Shown here piece after piece: positions 9,636-19,075 of a stretch of 43,269 nucleotides of DNA. The stretch covers positions 1 to 43,269 of the forward strand of contig JAUCBJ010008255.1 of the NCBI GenBank assembly GCA_032718475.1, written 5' to 3'. The notes under the pieces were generated by a model. It saw only the letters and a program-made list of their open reading frames with translations. It was not told the origin of the DNA and ran no database searches. Source of the DNA: Nemertoderma westbladi. Its lineage: Eukaryota > Xenacoelomorpha > Nemertodermatida > Nemertodermatidae. A program made the position numbers and the translations under genes. Every line of letters starts with the position of its first letter. The first letter of the stretch is position 1.

Positions 9636-10395
9636 TGTTGGACGCAACTCACTTCGTATGCATTCCTCGTATGCAAATACAAGGAAATGCATAGGAGCGG
9701 GGTTGTGGTGATTTGCGTTGAGTTTTGTCTGGTGGGTATCAAAACAAAATTTTATTTCAAAAATTTTGGAAAAAATTAGAAAATTTTAAAATTAGAAGTG
9801 AACCCAAGACAATTCCAGACGCTGTGTATAGACGCGTTTTAGAATTCGTCTATAGATAAACAGTAATTTGAAAAGTCGTGAAGCCTGGAAAATAGCATTT
9901 AGAAACCATGGTGACGGCTATATTACGTAGGAGTGTAAATTGAGTTTAGCAACTTCCACAGATTGGTGCCAATAGTGCAACTAAGGTGCTAAAGGTTAGT
10001 AGCACCAGAGGCGTGCATGGACCCCACTCAGTAGTTTGCAGGATGTGTGATGTTCGATTATCAAACCTGTGGGTTTGGTATAGTCGAGTATTGTGGCTAT
10101 GGTCCTTTCTAACTACTGTAGTTTAGTACGAGTAATGGGAGTAGTTCGGGCATCAAAAAGTGAGTTGGTCACGGCCAGTTTATCTCCAAAGTTTTTGCGC
10201 TATGCATGGGAATAGGTTAGAGGATAGTTAGTTAGGAAGAGACGGGATCTAGAGAGTCGAACCTGAACTGCTGGAAGGCAGCGAGGGGGGTTCGGGAGGT
10301 CTGTCCTTCGGCGACATCTAACTGATTACCCACAGTGTAATTGGTTTGCGTAACGGAACACTTATTGGGATATATATGTATATACGCGGGGCATA
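9636..10395 (+). other. Proximal 3' spacer of the retrotransposon
   Basis: The pol stop is followed by non-coding DNA. Near 9657-9693 there is a hairpin-forming pair ATGCATTCCT / AGGAAATGCAT. The palindrome CAAACC-TGTG-GGTTTG lies at 10062-10077. No convincing reading frame was seen in this stretch. Confidence 0.5.
10062..10078 (+). other. Palindromic hairpin CAAACC-TGTG-GGTTTG, copy 2 of 3
   Basis: This is the same stem core as at 7972 and 11739, with a changed loop. It lies in the spacer, where no coding constraint explains its conservation. Confidence 0.6.
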
Positions 10396-10641
10396 ATGGA
10401 GAAGGATATTAGAGCGCAACCGCGCAGAGGATTTACTGCCAGAGAGGAGGCGGAGTTACCATTCGCGCGACCGGGATGTAAAGATTCGAACGTTTACTAC
10501 CATGGGCGGTCGGTGATGGAGCTAAATGGGAAATACAAACCCACGATTCCCGACCGACTAGACGAGCAACATCCAGAACCGATATTAACGCGTTGTCAAG
10601 CTCACCAGTTCCTTAGATATACGAGGGAGGTTACCCGATGA
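10396..10641 (+). CDS. Small ORF a in the pol-LTR spacer, function unknown
   Basis: 81 codons from ATG at 10396 to TGA at 10639-10641. The protein is rich in Arg, Glu and Pro and has no signal peptide or membrane segment. I do not recognise the family. Base composition is more GC-rich than the flanking spacer and resembles gag-pol, which suggests past or present coding. Its stop overlaps the next start as ATGA (10638-10641), an arrangement that allows termination-reinitiation. It could be the remains of a third retroviral-type gene, an accessory protein, or chance. Confidence 0.35.
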   Translation: MEKDIRAQPRRGFTAREEAELPFARPGCKDSNVYYHGRSVMELNGKYKPTIPDRLDEQHPEPILTRCQAHQFLRYTREVTR

Positions 10642-10793
10642 GCAACCCGATGATCAGTATCGACTTCAGCGGAAAGCGACCTCCGAGACCCATTACGCCG
10701 ACCGTTACGACTTTAGATCCGTATACGGAGATTAAACCCTGTTCGACACGGCATAGACACGGTGGCGGCCATTTCGCTATACCGAGCCTATAA
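10638..10793 (+). CDS. Small ORF b, overlapping ORFs a and c
   Basis: 51 codons from ATG at 10638 to TAA at 10791-10793. It starts inside the ATGA stop/start overlap with ORF a and lies in a different frame. The product is Pro/Thr-rich with a His-Gly cluster near the end and is not recognised. Its last part overlaps the open frame of ORF c, so a +1 shift would join the two. It is too short for homology judgement by eye. Confidence 0.25.
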   Translation: MSNPMISIDFSGKRPPRPITPTVTTLDPYTEIKPCSTRHRHGGGHFAIPSL

Positions 10794-11052
10794 GGACCTA
10801 GAGGCGCGGCGCGAAGCGGTACGGGACTCGAGTTCCTGGACCACGTTCACTTCGCTTCACCAGGAAAGGAAGGTCACGCCTGAGTATCCAGACGAGATTC
10901 GCGCCGTCCATCCGTCTACTAACTATACCCACGATCCGCGGTTTATACGATATTTACTCCAAATTATTTCGGGAAGTTTCGACGAACGCATTACTAAGCC
11001 CGAATATGTCCAATCCTTTATATATCATCGTCGCTCTGATATATACGTCTAG
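10762..11052 (+). CDS. Small ORF c, no ATG start
   Basis: About 96 codons ending at TAG 11050-11052, in the same frame as ORF a but separated from it by stops at 10639, 10651 and about 10702. The first codon of the open stretch used here is GTG; no ATG is available, so expression would need a frameshift from ORF b or splicing. The protein is charged, with Tyr/Arg-rich ends, and is not recognised. Its 3' end contains the first of two covarying hairpins (11019-11045). Confidence 0.25.
   Translation: MAAISLYRAYKDLEARREAVRDSSSWTTFTSLHQERKVTPEYPDEIRAVHPSTNYTHDPRFIRYLLQIISGSFDERITKPEYVQSFIYHRRSDIYV
11019..11045 (+). other. Hairpin 1: 9-bp stem with loop TCGTCGCTC
   Basis: The arms TATATATCA (11019-11027) and TGATATATA (11037-11045) are perfectly complementary around the loop TCGTCGCTC. 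An identical loop occurs in hairpin 2, whose stem carries a compensated base-pair change. Confidence 0.7.
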
Positions 11053-11490
11053 ATTTATTACCCAACGCACAATTGGCGGCCTAAGGAGACTCGTTTGGGG
11101 TCATTGACCTCTGAACGAGTGGAGGATCAGGACCGCCGCGCCCACAGAGACAACAGCCGGAGCTCACAGCTCGCGGCAAGTACCAGAAGGAGGAGTCCTT
11201 GGCAAGCGTCAAGCCAAGGACGAGCAGTTCTATTCTACGGTTGAAGAAAAGGAGTTGGCGGAGGCGCCCACAGGGACACGGCAAATGGGACGAGGCCGAG
11301 GGAGGAGCACCAGTCGGGAGATAGTCGGTGCCTAGGGAACGTCGTCGCCGGTTCCGGGAAGTGACGCCTCAAAGACGCCGTCAACAGAGTCTACAGGGGG
11401 TAGACTGGTGTATCTGGAGAGGGGAGCGAGCCCGAGAGACCCAGGAGCTAGCCGATGAGACTATAATATCACGGAGCGACAGACTCTAGA
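11053..11490 (+). other. GC-rich segment of the 3' spacer
   Basis: This stretch is GC- and purine-rich with several in-frame stops in all three sense frames, so no gene is called. It may be decayed coding sequence or structured RNA. Its right end holds GAGCGAC (11474-11480), complementary to the hairpin loop. Confidence 0.35.
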
Positions 11491-11520
11491 CATATACATC
11501 ATCGTCGCTCTGATGTATAT
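11474..11520 (+). other. Hairpin 2 with upstream loop-complementary heptamer
   Basis: The arms ATATACATCA (11492-11501) and TGATGTATAT (11511-11520) are perfectly complementary around the loop TCGTCGCTC (11502-11510). GAGCGAC at 11474-11480 is the exact complement of GTCGCTC in the loop, so a pseudoknot is possible. Confidence 0.7.
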
Positions 11521-11738
11521 CATAGGTTTTGATCAATCATTCGACTGGACTCATATACACTAGTCGTATCCATATTTTAGAATTTTATTTTCGAAAGCCG
11601 AAAAATATTGAAAGGAAATACTTTACTTTATAGTCCGTTGGAAATATGATTTTGAGCCTATATTATATTTGATTTTGTGTATATGACTTTATTTGCTCTA
11701 AAGTTTATTGAAAGAGGCAAAGGAAGTGATTGGGGAGA

Positions 11739-11754
11739 CAAACCCGCGGGTTTG
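11739..11754 (+). other. Perfect 16-bp palindrome CAAACCCGCGGGTTTG, copy 3 of 3
   Basis: This is fully self-complementary and contains a SacII-type CCGCGG centre. It is the strongest of the three dispersed copies in the element. Confidence 0.65.
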
Positions 11755-12035
11755 GCTTACTCCTTTCACTTACCTGAGCAATCATCAAACCAAGATGATT
11801 TGCGTTTTTATAAGAAATTAAGTAAAGTCCGAAAATGAAAGAAATTATTACGTATTTTATATTTAATTTGATTATCGGCCTTTAATGCAATTTAGTTAAA
11901 AATTTAGCCTCAAATACGTTTATATTTAGTTTATCTTGTTAATGTTGATCGTTAATTGAGATGGGAAATGGGGGACATTGTCCTAGCCATGTTCCATTTC
12001 AATATGTAGACCGTTAATTTGTAAATAAATAAAGG

Positions 12036-12190
12036 AAGTAATATTTTTGTAAATTTAATTTGTATGTAGTAATCATTATGTAGAATGAACGAGAAACAAT
12101 ATTTTGTAAATTTAATTTGTATGTAATAATCGTTAAACAGTGAGAGAGATAATATTTTGTAAATTTAATTTGTATGCAATTCATTATGCA
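12036..12190 (+). repeat. Three imperfect tandem copies in the distal 3' spacer
   Basis: The block AATATTTTGTAAATTTAATT plus TGTATG recurs at about 12039, 12098 and 12151, each followed by a diverged segment. AATAAA motifs at 12024-12033 precede it. The spacer from 11521 to 12334 otherwise looks AT-rich and non-coding. Confidence 0.7.
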
Positions 12191-12334
12191 ATATCTATAG
12201 CAATATTTGTAAATAGTAGGACTTATAGTATCAAGTATTTAGATTGGTTGGAAGAAATTTATTTTGTTTTGTATACATCACCTTATACTCTTCTACAATT
12301 GGAGGGAAACATTGTATGATTTCCCTTGGAGCGG

Positions 12335-12691
12335 TGTTACGGTATATGGCGCTGTATCCATATTATTAGTCATCATGCAGTATGCAATATTAGTCCGTTG
12401 TGCAGTATGCAATATTAGTCTGTTATACTGTACGTAATATTAGTCCATTGTGCAGCGTGATATTTTAGATAAGGCATAATAACGCAGTGGTATTTAGATA
12501 GGGAAATCAAAACGCCCATATATTTGAGTCCATCCATTTTGTATAGTATGTAGCCCTACCTACGTAATTTTGTATTAGGATATATGTAGATAGTTCCAGG
12601 GTAGCGAGTTTATTCGGACCCTGGATTTTGTGCTTGCTGATATTAGTTTGATAGGGCTAGCATATAGGGACGCCGTCCTGGCCATTCAGCA
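12335..12691 (+). repeat. 3' LTR, part shared with the 5' LTR
   Basis: This appears identical to 2772-3128 over 357 bases. A purine-rich GGAGCGG directly precedes it, and GGAGGGAAAC at 12301-12310 is another polypurine-tract candidate. The bases following 12691 do not match those before 2772, so this short unit alone has no target duplication. Confidence 0.9.
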
Positions 12692-12810
12692 GCCAGGGAC
12701 GTGATCCATTACCATATATGGTAATAATTTGAGGGCATAGGGCTACAATCCGGCCTCCTTATTGGATTAACTGCTTCCAGGTTGGTCTAATGCTAGCGCG
12801 GACTGGAGAG

Positions 12811-12915
12811 CCAATAGGAGAGCGATTGCGTCACCCTATTGCATCACCCCATCCGGATCACCTATAAATTGGCGGTGTGCCGGTAGAACCTCACATGATC
12901 ACCTCACATGATCTG
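12811..12915 (+). promoter_or_regulatory. Candidate retrotransposon promoter (CCAAT, TATAAAT, repeated start region)
   Basis: A CCAAT motif in GAGCCAATAGG is followed about 50 bases later by CCTATAAATTGG, and about 30 bases further by CTCACATGATC in tandem. Spacing fits a TATA promoter. No equivalent is seen in the 357-bp 5' LTR segment. Confidence 0.45.
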
Positions 12916-13457
12916 CTATCACCTTGTACTTGCTGAGCTGTCTCTATTCAATTTTTAGCGTATTTTCTGCAATTTACTAAATTTGATTAATTTCTTGAAA
13001 TGCTTTGCTAGTGCGATTATCTTTGATTGTGTTTCTCAATTAATTCCTTCGATTACTGCTAATTACAACTGAACTATGATTTCTACCTTTTGATTAATGG
13101 TTCTATGTGATTCCTTTCTGCGCAATAATCCTAAGGGATTTCTGAGACTGTCAGACTTTGTGATTTGCATGCGCCGCTACGGTAGCTATTAGCATAATGG
13201 AGGGCTAAGGCGCCAGTGGGCGGTGGGCACATCGGGGGGTTGAGCGACTAAGGGAGAGCGGAGGATTCAAAAGTGGGCAACGCTGGCGGGGGTCAACGTT
13301 GCGGTCGGGCAGTTTGGACTGTGGGTTGGAGACCGCTCGCCGGTACAGTAATTAGGGGGCTGATGATCCAAGGCTTTGTCTCTATTTAGTATTAGGGGGC
13401 AGGAATTGGGTTAGTTAGGAAGCCTAGATGTACCCGGGAGGGGCCTGCATACCTTAC

Positions 13458-13488
<31 letters not shown>
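13458..13488 (+). repeat. (GTAA)n microsatellite, about 7.5 units
   Basis: An uninterrupted AGTA/GTAA tetranucleotide run, followed by GAGTAAGTAG and a degenerate TTGCGAATTA tandem up to about 13560. Each GTAAGT also matches a 5' splice-donor core. Confidence 0.9.
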
Positions 13489-14504
13489 TGCGAGTAAGTA
13501 GATTGCGAATTAGTCAATTGCGAATTATTATGTTGCGAATTATATAATTGCAGATTGTATAATTGCAAGTCGTGCTATTGTGATCTGTGATTGCTGACGC
13601 TGATTGGTGTGTTACTAAAGTGTGCCTATGATTACGAATGCTTAGATAGGCGCTCTTTTCCCTTTGATTGATTCTATCTCTTAGTTTACCGTAAATAATT
13701 ACTGATTAGGTCAAAGTAATACAGTATTTTAGGCTGTTACATATTTGTGACTGTAATTAATTAGTAAAATTAAGAATTAGTACGCAGCATAGCGGAGAGT
13801 AGCTAAGGTAATAATTTAGAGTACCGTAAACTATTCACGCTAAGCGGTTATTTGCATTAGCGGGCAATAAGCTAGATCGCAGTAGTCAGTACGCAAGACA
13901 CTAGTAAGTTGCTGGCCTAAAGCCAGCTGCAGGCAAGTTTAGACCCAGAGCGGTATCACCTACGAAAGACATTGTACTGTACCAATTTTGATTATTTTAA
14001 ATATTCTCGCATTCACACATTCCGTTAGGGAACCCCCAGTATTCGCGATTAGAAAAGACGTAAGCATTAGCGTATTTCAGTAGTAAAATTAGGCGTAAGA
14101 ATACTCTGAGTGCAAAGCCCCTCGCACTCGTCTTAAGTAAGCTTAGGGAGCCGACTCGGGTTTATTGTTTTGGTTATTCCCGCGTGGCTCATAGATTCGA
14201 ACAGTTAGCTCTCTATCGAGCGATCGGTAGAGAAAGGAACAAGCGATTTTGCAGGAGTTGTGTAAATTTAGTAAAATATATTAGCGGACGGCAGATTAGC
14301 GCCATCCAACGGTAAGTAGCGGTTTTGTATTTAGCAACCCTTACAATTTAGTAATAGCACGCTCCTGATCCCCTTTACTTAACAGTAGAGCAGTCTTTGT
14401 GTCTTATTGGTTAGGCGAGAGCTCATTAGGTTGGCAGAGAGGTATACGGGTATTTGTCTGTTCAACAGTTCTGCTGTTAGTATAGGTGTCGCGGTTGTTT
14501 AACA

Positions 14505-14509
14505 GTAAC
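14505..14509. repeat. Target-site duplication (right copy), GTAAC
   Basis: This follows TTTAACA and matches 2767-2771. Together with TGTTA...TAACA termini it marks the likely right end of the retrotransposon. Confidence 0.55.
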
Positions 14510-15558
14510 AATAGAAAAAAGACTTCGCTTGTGATCATGAATGTTGACCCTTTAACATATTGTTATGCACCTGAAACACATATGACATGTTTCTGACGGA
14601 TATTCTACATATTACGAAATGATTCCCGTTGCTATGGTAATAAGAAAAGACAAGCTGCGTCGGTAAATAATTGTCTTGGGTTATGAACGTGTACGGTAAT
14701 TGCCCCTAAATTGATTTCTATTTAAACTGATAGTAACTATATGTAAAGTGATGAAACATTGCACAAGGTTATTTTTTGCTAGTTTCCATGGATACATGGC
14801 AACTTCTAATCGATTTTTATGGCGCCACCATTAAGGTTTATATTTACAATATATTTGGAATGTTTCATGATTTTAGCCCAAGGGGAACACGTATTTGTCA
14901 ATAGTTTTGAAAACTATTGATATTTGCAAAAATTCACCTAAATTTGGAGTAAAAACGACATTTGAAGACGTATATCGAACAGTTGTCATGGTAACTGGGT
15001 TCTAAAATGTACCTCAATGGATTCTCAGATGCCGGTTTTCGGGGGGTAGGACAAGGTTCGAATTATGTAGAGTCAATAGAAAGTGGTGTTTTGCAAATGA
15101 CCTCCTGTTGCCATGGTGAAACGGGACCCAAAAATGCACAATTGAGCTTGGCATCAGACGGATTCGGAATCAGCACACTTGATTTAGCTAAAAACCGTTG
15201 GATGCCAGCCAATACCCAAATTTGCCTTCGCCATCGCTTTCTAGGCGTATTTTCAGGATTTGGGACCAGACTATATTGGAAACAAAGTGAATTATAACTT
15301 TGATAAATAAAATTAATAACAATTCTAAATCTCTTGGAAACATAATTAATAAAAATTCCAGAACTTATTAAATATAACACGAAAATTACGCTAAACCGAC
15401 AAACTTTGACACACAAATTCAACTGTTTCTACATTGCATTTCTAACGATAATTCCCACCGTGCATACCCGGTACTCATATTCATATTGGAGAAATCGTGT
15501 TTTTACAGGCTCTATGGACCCAAAGAATACTTTTTTCCATTACTCTTGGTCGCAGGGA
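14510..15558. other. Right flank of the retrotransposon, X-box-like motifs, no gene
   Basis: CCGTTGCTATGGTAA recurs at about 14626-14640, AGTTGTCATGGTAACT at about 14983-14998, and TGTTGCCATGGTGAAAC at about 15105-15121. These are the same motif family as on the left flank. The short frames here show no recognisable protein. Confidence 0.45.
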
Positions 15559-15580
15559 GGGGGGGGGGGGGGGGGGGGGG
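15559..15580. repeat. Poly-G tract (22 G)
   Basis: An uninterrupted G run in AT-rich DNA. Similar tracts lie at 581-604 (C), 24296-24317 (C) and 39220-39242 (G). Length in an assembly is unreliable. Confidence 0.9.
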
Positions 15581-17178
15581 CTTGTAACAGCGTTGAAAGG
15601 CGGGACCGCAATCTACCTCGCGTCGCTTGCTGCTCAACGACAGTAAAAAAACGATTTACCAACCACACAATTACCAAAACTATTGAATAAAGTCGATCGC
15701 TGAGTCTTCCACATACAGTTCAGTCATCGAAACGAGAATTATATAAAAGCAGGTTACATCGCTCAAACTATAGATGAAATCAGGTTACACAGAATATTTC
15801 CAGTTTCCAGAATGTTATAATTATAAATTCAACACATCACTATATTTAAGCCTTGTTGAACTTCAAGTCAAATTATTCATTAGTACACATCTGCTCATCT
15901 TATCAGCAATTTCTCAATTCTCAATTCTTCTTGAGAAGCATTTTATACTAGCTAGAATATCTTTACTATTTAGCTAGTTTTATTAGAAAGTAATTTTTGT
16001 TTTTTTGAAACATTTGTAGATGAAATGGTATTCCTATGTTATGGTAATTCCAAATAGAACTATTTCACATTGTTGTTTTATATATTTTTTTTGGCGCAAT
16101 TTATTAAATTTACATTTCACTCCGACCAGACACACTGACCGTCTAACGCACAACCATGAGTGAGTAGAGTATACCATCAAATACCCCGATAAATCGGACC
16201 TGTTTGATCCAGAACAAATCCTTTAGTTCATCTGAAAGACGAGTGCATAGCTATTAAAAATTAATTAGATGATAAAATACTCTGCCCAATTTCAGAATTC
16301 GAAACCATACAAGAGACAATTTTTTAAGTTCAGCACGTAAATCAAAACATAAATAAACTCGACGACTGTTATTCAGCCATATCTTGCCGTCTTTCTAAAA
16401 TAAGAGCATCAAAAGAATTGAGTGATATTTTACAGGACTAGCAAGAAACCGTTATAAGTTATAATGTAATTGTTAAAACCATCAATCTTCTCAAGGGAAA
16501 TCTCGGTACTACTGACACCATTCCCGCGGTGAGTGAGACCTCCAACTCTAACTGCTGCAATTCAGATAACTCTAGTATAAGACGTTTACGACAGCTTAAA
16601 TTGTCTGAATCCCAGGCTCAAAACCAAGTCCAGAAATATAAATTGAACTTGGAAGCAGAAAGTCCCAAAACAGCAAACAACCCTGGGAAATATTTTCATC
16701 CATATAAATTCTAATCTAAATCCCCTTGGAAATTTAATTGATCAGAATGCTCACGTTTTCCCATCCAAAACAATTCAGAATTCGACAGCTGCTAATATCA
16801 ACCTTTCCAGCAGTAGTATTTATTACGTATTAATTTATTAAGTAGTATTTATTAGTAATTATGAAACACTTTATTGATTCTTACATCACTTGTGGCAGTT
16901 GGCTACGGTTTGAGTTGCCACAGTTCTTATTCAGATGGAAATATGGAAATATGGACAGATGAATGCGTACGTTGTGGTGTAAGTCTTCAGCAATAAATAT
17001 TAGACTTTCGGTACAAGTGTAGTAGTATGGAAGGGGACAGACATGATGGATTAGGTTTAATATGGGCCGATCCACTAACTACAACTAATAAAATCGGCAA
17101 TTGTCCGGTCACGCCCGCATGATCAAGGGAATTAATAGGGTTGGTGCGCGAAAAAATTGTTGGGCTAGAAACAATCTA
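15581..17178. other. AT-rich stretch without a recognised gene
   Basis: Frames of 60-70 codons at 15774-15977 and 16529-16714 have no family resemblance I can name. The segment around 16110-16740 has a Ser/Gln/Asn-rich frame that could be decayed transposon ORF1, but nothing firm supports this. Confidence 0.35.
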
Positions 17179-18648
17179 ATAAGGGGTGACAAGGTTCCCT
17201 GAATCGAGTGGCGGCGTGTGTGATTTTTGTAAAAACATGAAGAATCGGTCGAAATGGCGGGTTTAAGTTTAAGTAAGCCTCGGAAGCTAAAATCGGCTGT
17301 GATTGGCTGTTACATATTTGACATCACGTCACTTAGCAGTGCTCAGATAATTTCTTATATTGTTTTCTATGGGTTGATTTTCGATCGATTTAAATACACA
17401 TTTAATCTACATCATTGTAAGGTTCAATAATTTTCGTGCACAATAAAGTCAATTGATTAAGATTAATTAAGAAAACAATATAAACAATGTGAAATAAATT
17501 CGAAATATAATTTTAGCTTTAGACAAATGTTTAATTTACAAATTGTATAATTAATATTATTACAAAATTGATTGCATAAGTTATATCTATGTAACTTTAA
17601 TATATACCAGTCACCACAAAAGTTTAAGCAAAGGCTGAGTGACTAAAGGTCATTCAACAATATTTAATGTTTAAAGTTTAGAGTTTAATGATTGTCAATT
17701 AATGAGTTTTTAATGATCGTTCATTAATAATTAGTTATAGCATTGATAACAGATATAATTGCATATGCAGATATGATAACTGATCTGACAGCGCAGTAAG
17801 CTGTATATCGTACAGCAGTACAGTAGTGTTTGAATATCCCGCTCTCATGTTGACCCAATAATTCGTGATGTTAGGTCACTACAAGTTCATCAATAATTTG
17901 ATATGGTTCGCTCTACAATCATTTCTCACCTGGCTTATTATATCAATTGAAATCGGAGAGTCAAGCGCGTCTTTTAACACTACAAACAATTATAAATAAT
18001 ACTGTTTGCAATTTTGCACACTTGGTAGATTGCCTGACCCCGTATGCAAGAACTAATCAACTCAGCCCTAGCCACCTATTGCATTGCAGTATCGGAGTAG
18101 GCCTATTGCTTTATTGTTGCTTAAGTTCATTACGTTGAGTTACCCTACCGCTGTACAACTCTTACGCTACCAGTGACTGGTACACATTTCAACTTAATGA
18201 ACTAAATGCTGCAATACAGCAATACTAAGATACTGCAATGCAATAGGTGGATAGGGCTGAGTGGTTCAGTACTATTTGCATACCGGTCAGGCAAACTGCG
18301 AGTTTATAATTGTGAATTGATTCTTTTTATCAATATTATTTTCATCATCATGAATTTAATTAATTGTAGTGCTAAAATACGCGCAAGACACTCTGTTTTC
18401 ACATGTGATGAAATGATTGAGATTAAATGTAAATTTGAATGGATCCAAAATCACCCTCCATAGAAAACAATATAAGAAATTGTCTCAGCACTGTGTAGTG
18501 ACGTCAAATATGTAGAAGCTAATCACAGCCGATTTTCAAAATCATTTTGACTTCCCGCGCTTTTAAACCGACCATTTCGAACGTTTCCTCGTGATTTTAT
18601 TAAAAACACACCCCGCCACTCGATTCAGGGAACCTCGTTACCCCTTAT
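17179..18648. mobile_element. Foldback (long terminal inverted repeat) element with a nested insertion
   Basis: The ends are ATAAGGGGTGACAAGGTTCC at 17179 and its complement ending CCCCTTAT at 18648, possibly with a TA target duplication. The right arm (about 18185-18648) pairs with two left blocks, about 17179-17415 and about 17915-18142. The left arm is split by roughly 500 bp (about 17416-17914), likely a later insertion. The loop contains a perfect small hairpin TACCAGTGACTGGTA at 18168-18182. There is no transposase, so it is non-autonomous. Without the insertion it would form one hairpin nearly 1 kb long. Confidence 0.8.
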
Positions 18649-18958
18649 ACCTCTCGCAAGTAGGCCCATTAATTAATTTATTACTGTAAAGATAGCTATA
18701 GATGGTCACTGCTGCTTGAACTCAAAGGTCGAACACATCTCTTCGAAATGATAAAAACACAAGCCAGGTACTACAGTAGCTGTTTGTTTGGCATTATGTT
18801 ATAAAGTGCACTGCTGTTGGCTTTAGGATGGCAATATTCATAGATCAGTATTAGTTACAGTATTACTCTCTCACTAACTGTATGTTTGTAATAGAAATTA
18901 CTGTAGCCAGCTGTTAGCGCCTCTGTCGAAATCCAATGTAAATATTTATTAGGTAACT
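18649..18958. other. Non-coding gap after the foldback element
   Basis: Nothing was recognised in this AT-rich stretch. Confidence 0.4.
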
Positions 18959-19075
18959 GAGTGTGGGGCGAGCCGCGAAATGAGCGAAGCCTTAGCATAT
19001 GGGTCCCATTAACGAGTTGTCTGTCGTCGTCATCGTTGTCGTCGTTGTCGTTGCTGTTGTCATCGCGGGGCAATA
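18959..19075. mobile_element. Fragment of the GTGGGGCGAGCC inverted-repeat family with a GTC-rich tract
   Basis: It starts GTGTGGGGCGAGCC and soon has GCCTTAGC, then a degenerate (GTC/GTT)n tract. The same head and trinucleotide tract occur in the fuller element at 40494-40995. The opposite terminus is not seen here, so this copy is partial. Confidence 0.55.

Larger units (their letters stand above)
2772..14504 (+). mobile_element. BEL/Pao-class LTR retrotransposon, recently inserted
   Basis: The element has direct LTR matches at both ends (357 bp, identical by eye), a single long gag-pol frame, a 2.7 kb 3' spacer, and a candidate GTAAC target duplication. The domain order of pol (protease, reverse transcriptase, RNase H, integrase, DUF5641-like) is that of BEL/Pao elements. 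Identical LTR segments and an unbroken frame point to recent insertion. Oddities: gag begins 12 bases after the shared LTR segment, no ordinary 5' leader is present, and the 3' LTR appears to continue about 1.8 kb past the shared part. The element may therefore have a truncated 5' LTR and be defective for its own transcription. Confidence 0.85.
12692..14504 (+). repeat. Probable continuation of the 3' LTR (promoter, R and U5) missing from the 5' side
   Basis: This segment ends in TAACA, the inverted complement of the LTR start TGTTA, and is followed by GTAAC, which also precedes the 5' LTR. It holds a perfect palindrome ATTACCATATATGGTAAT (12708-12725), a CCAAT at about 12811, a TATAAAT at 12863-12869, and a twofold CCTCACATGAT at about 12891-12914 where transcription could start. 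Later come a GTAA microsatellite and several ATTGCGAATTA-like repeats (13488-13560). I see no strict AATAAA in it. No gene was recognised. If correct, the full LTR is about 2170 bp and the 5' copy lost its R/U5. Confidence 0.5.

Noticed and set aside
12692-12696. Target duplication directly after the 357-bp 3' LTR segment
   Set aside because: GCCAG does not match GTAAC before the 5' LTR. The longer LTR model fits better.
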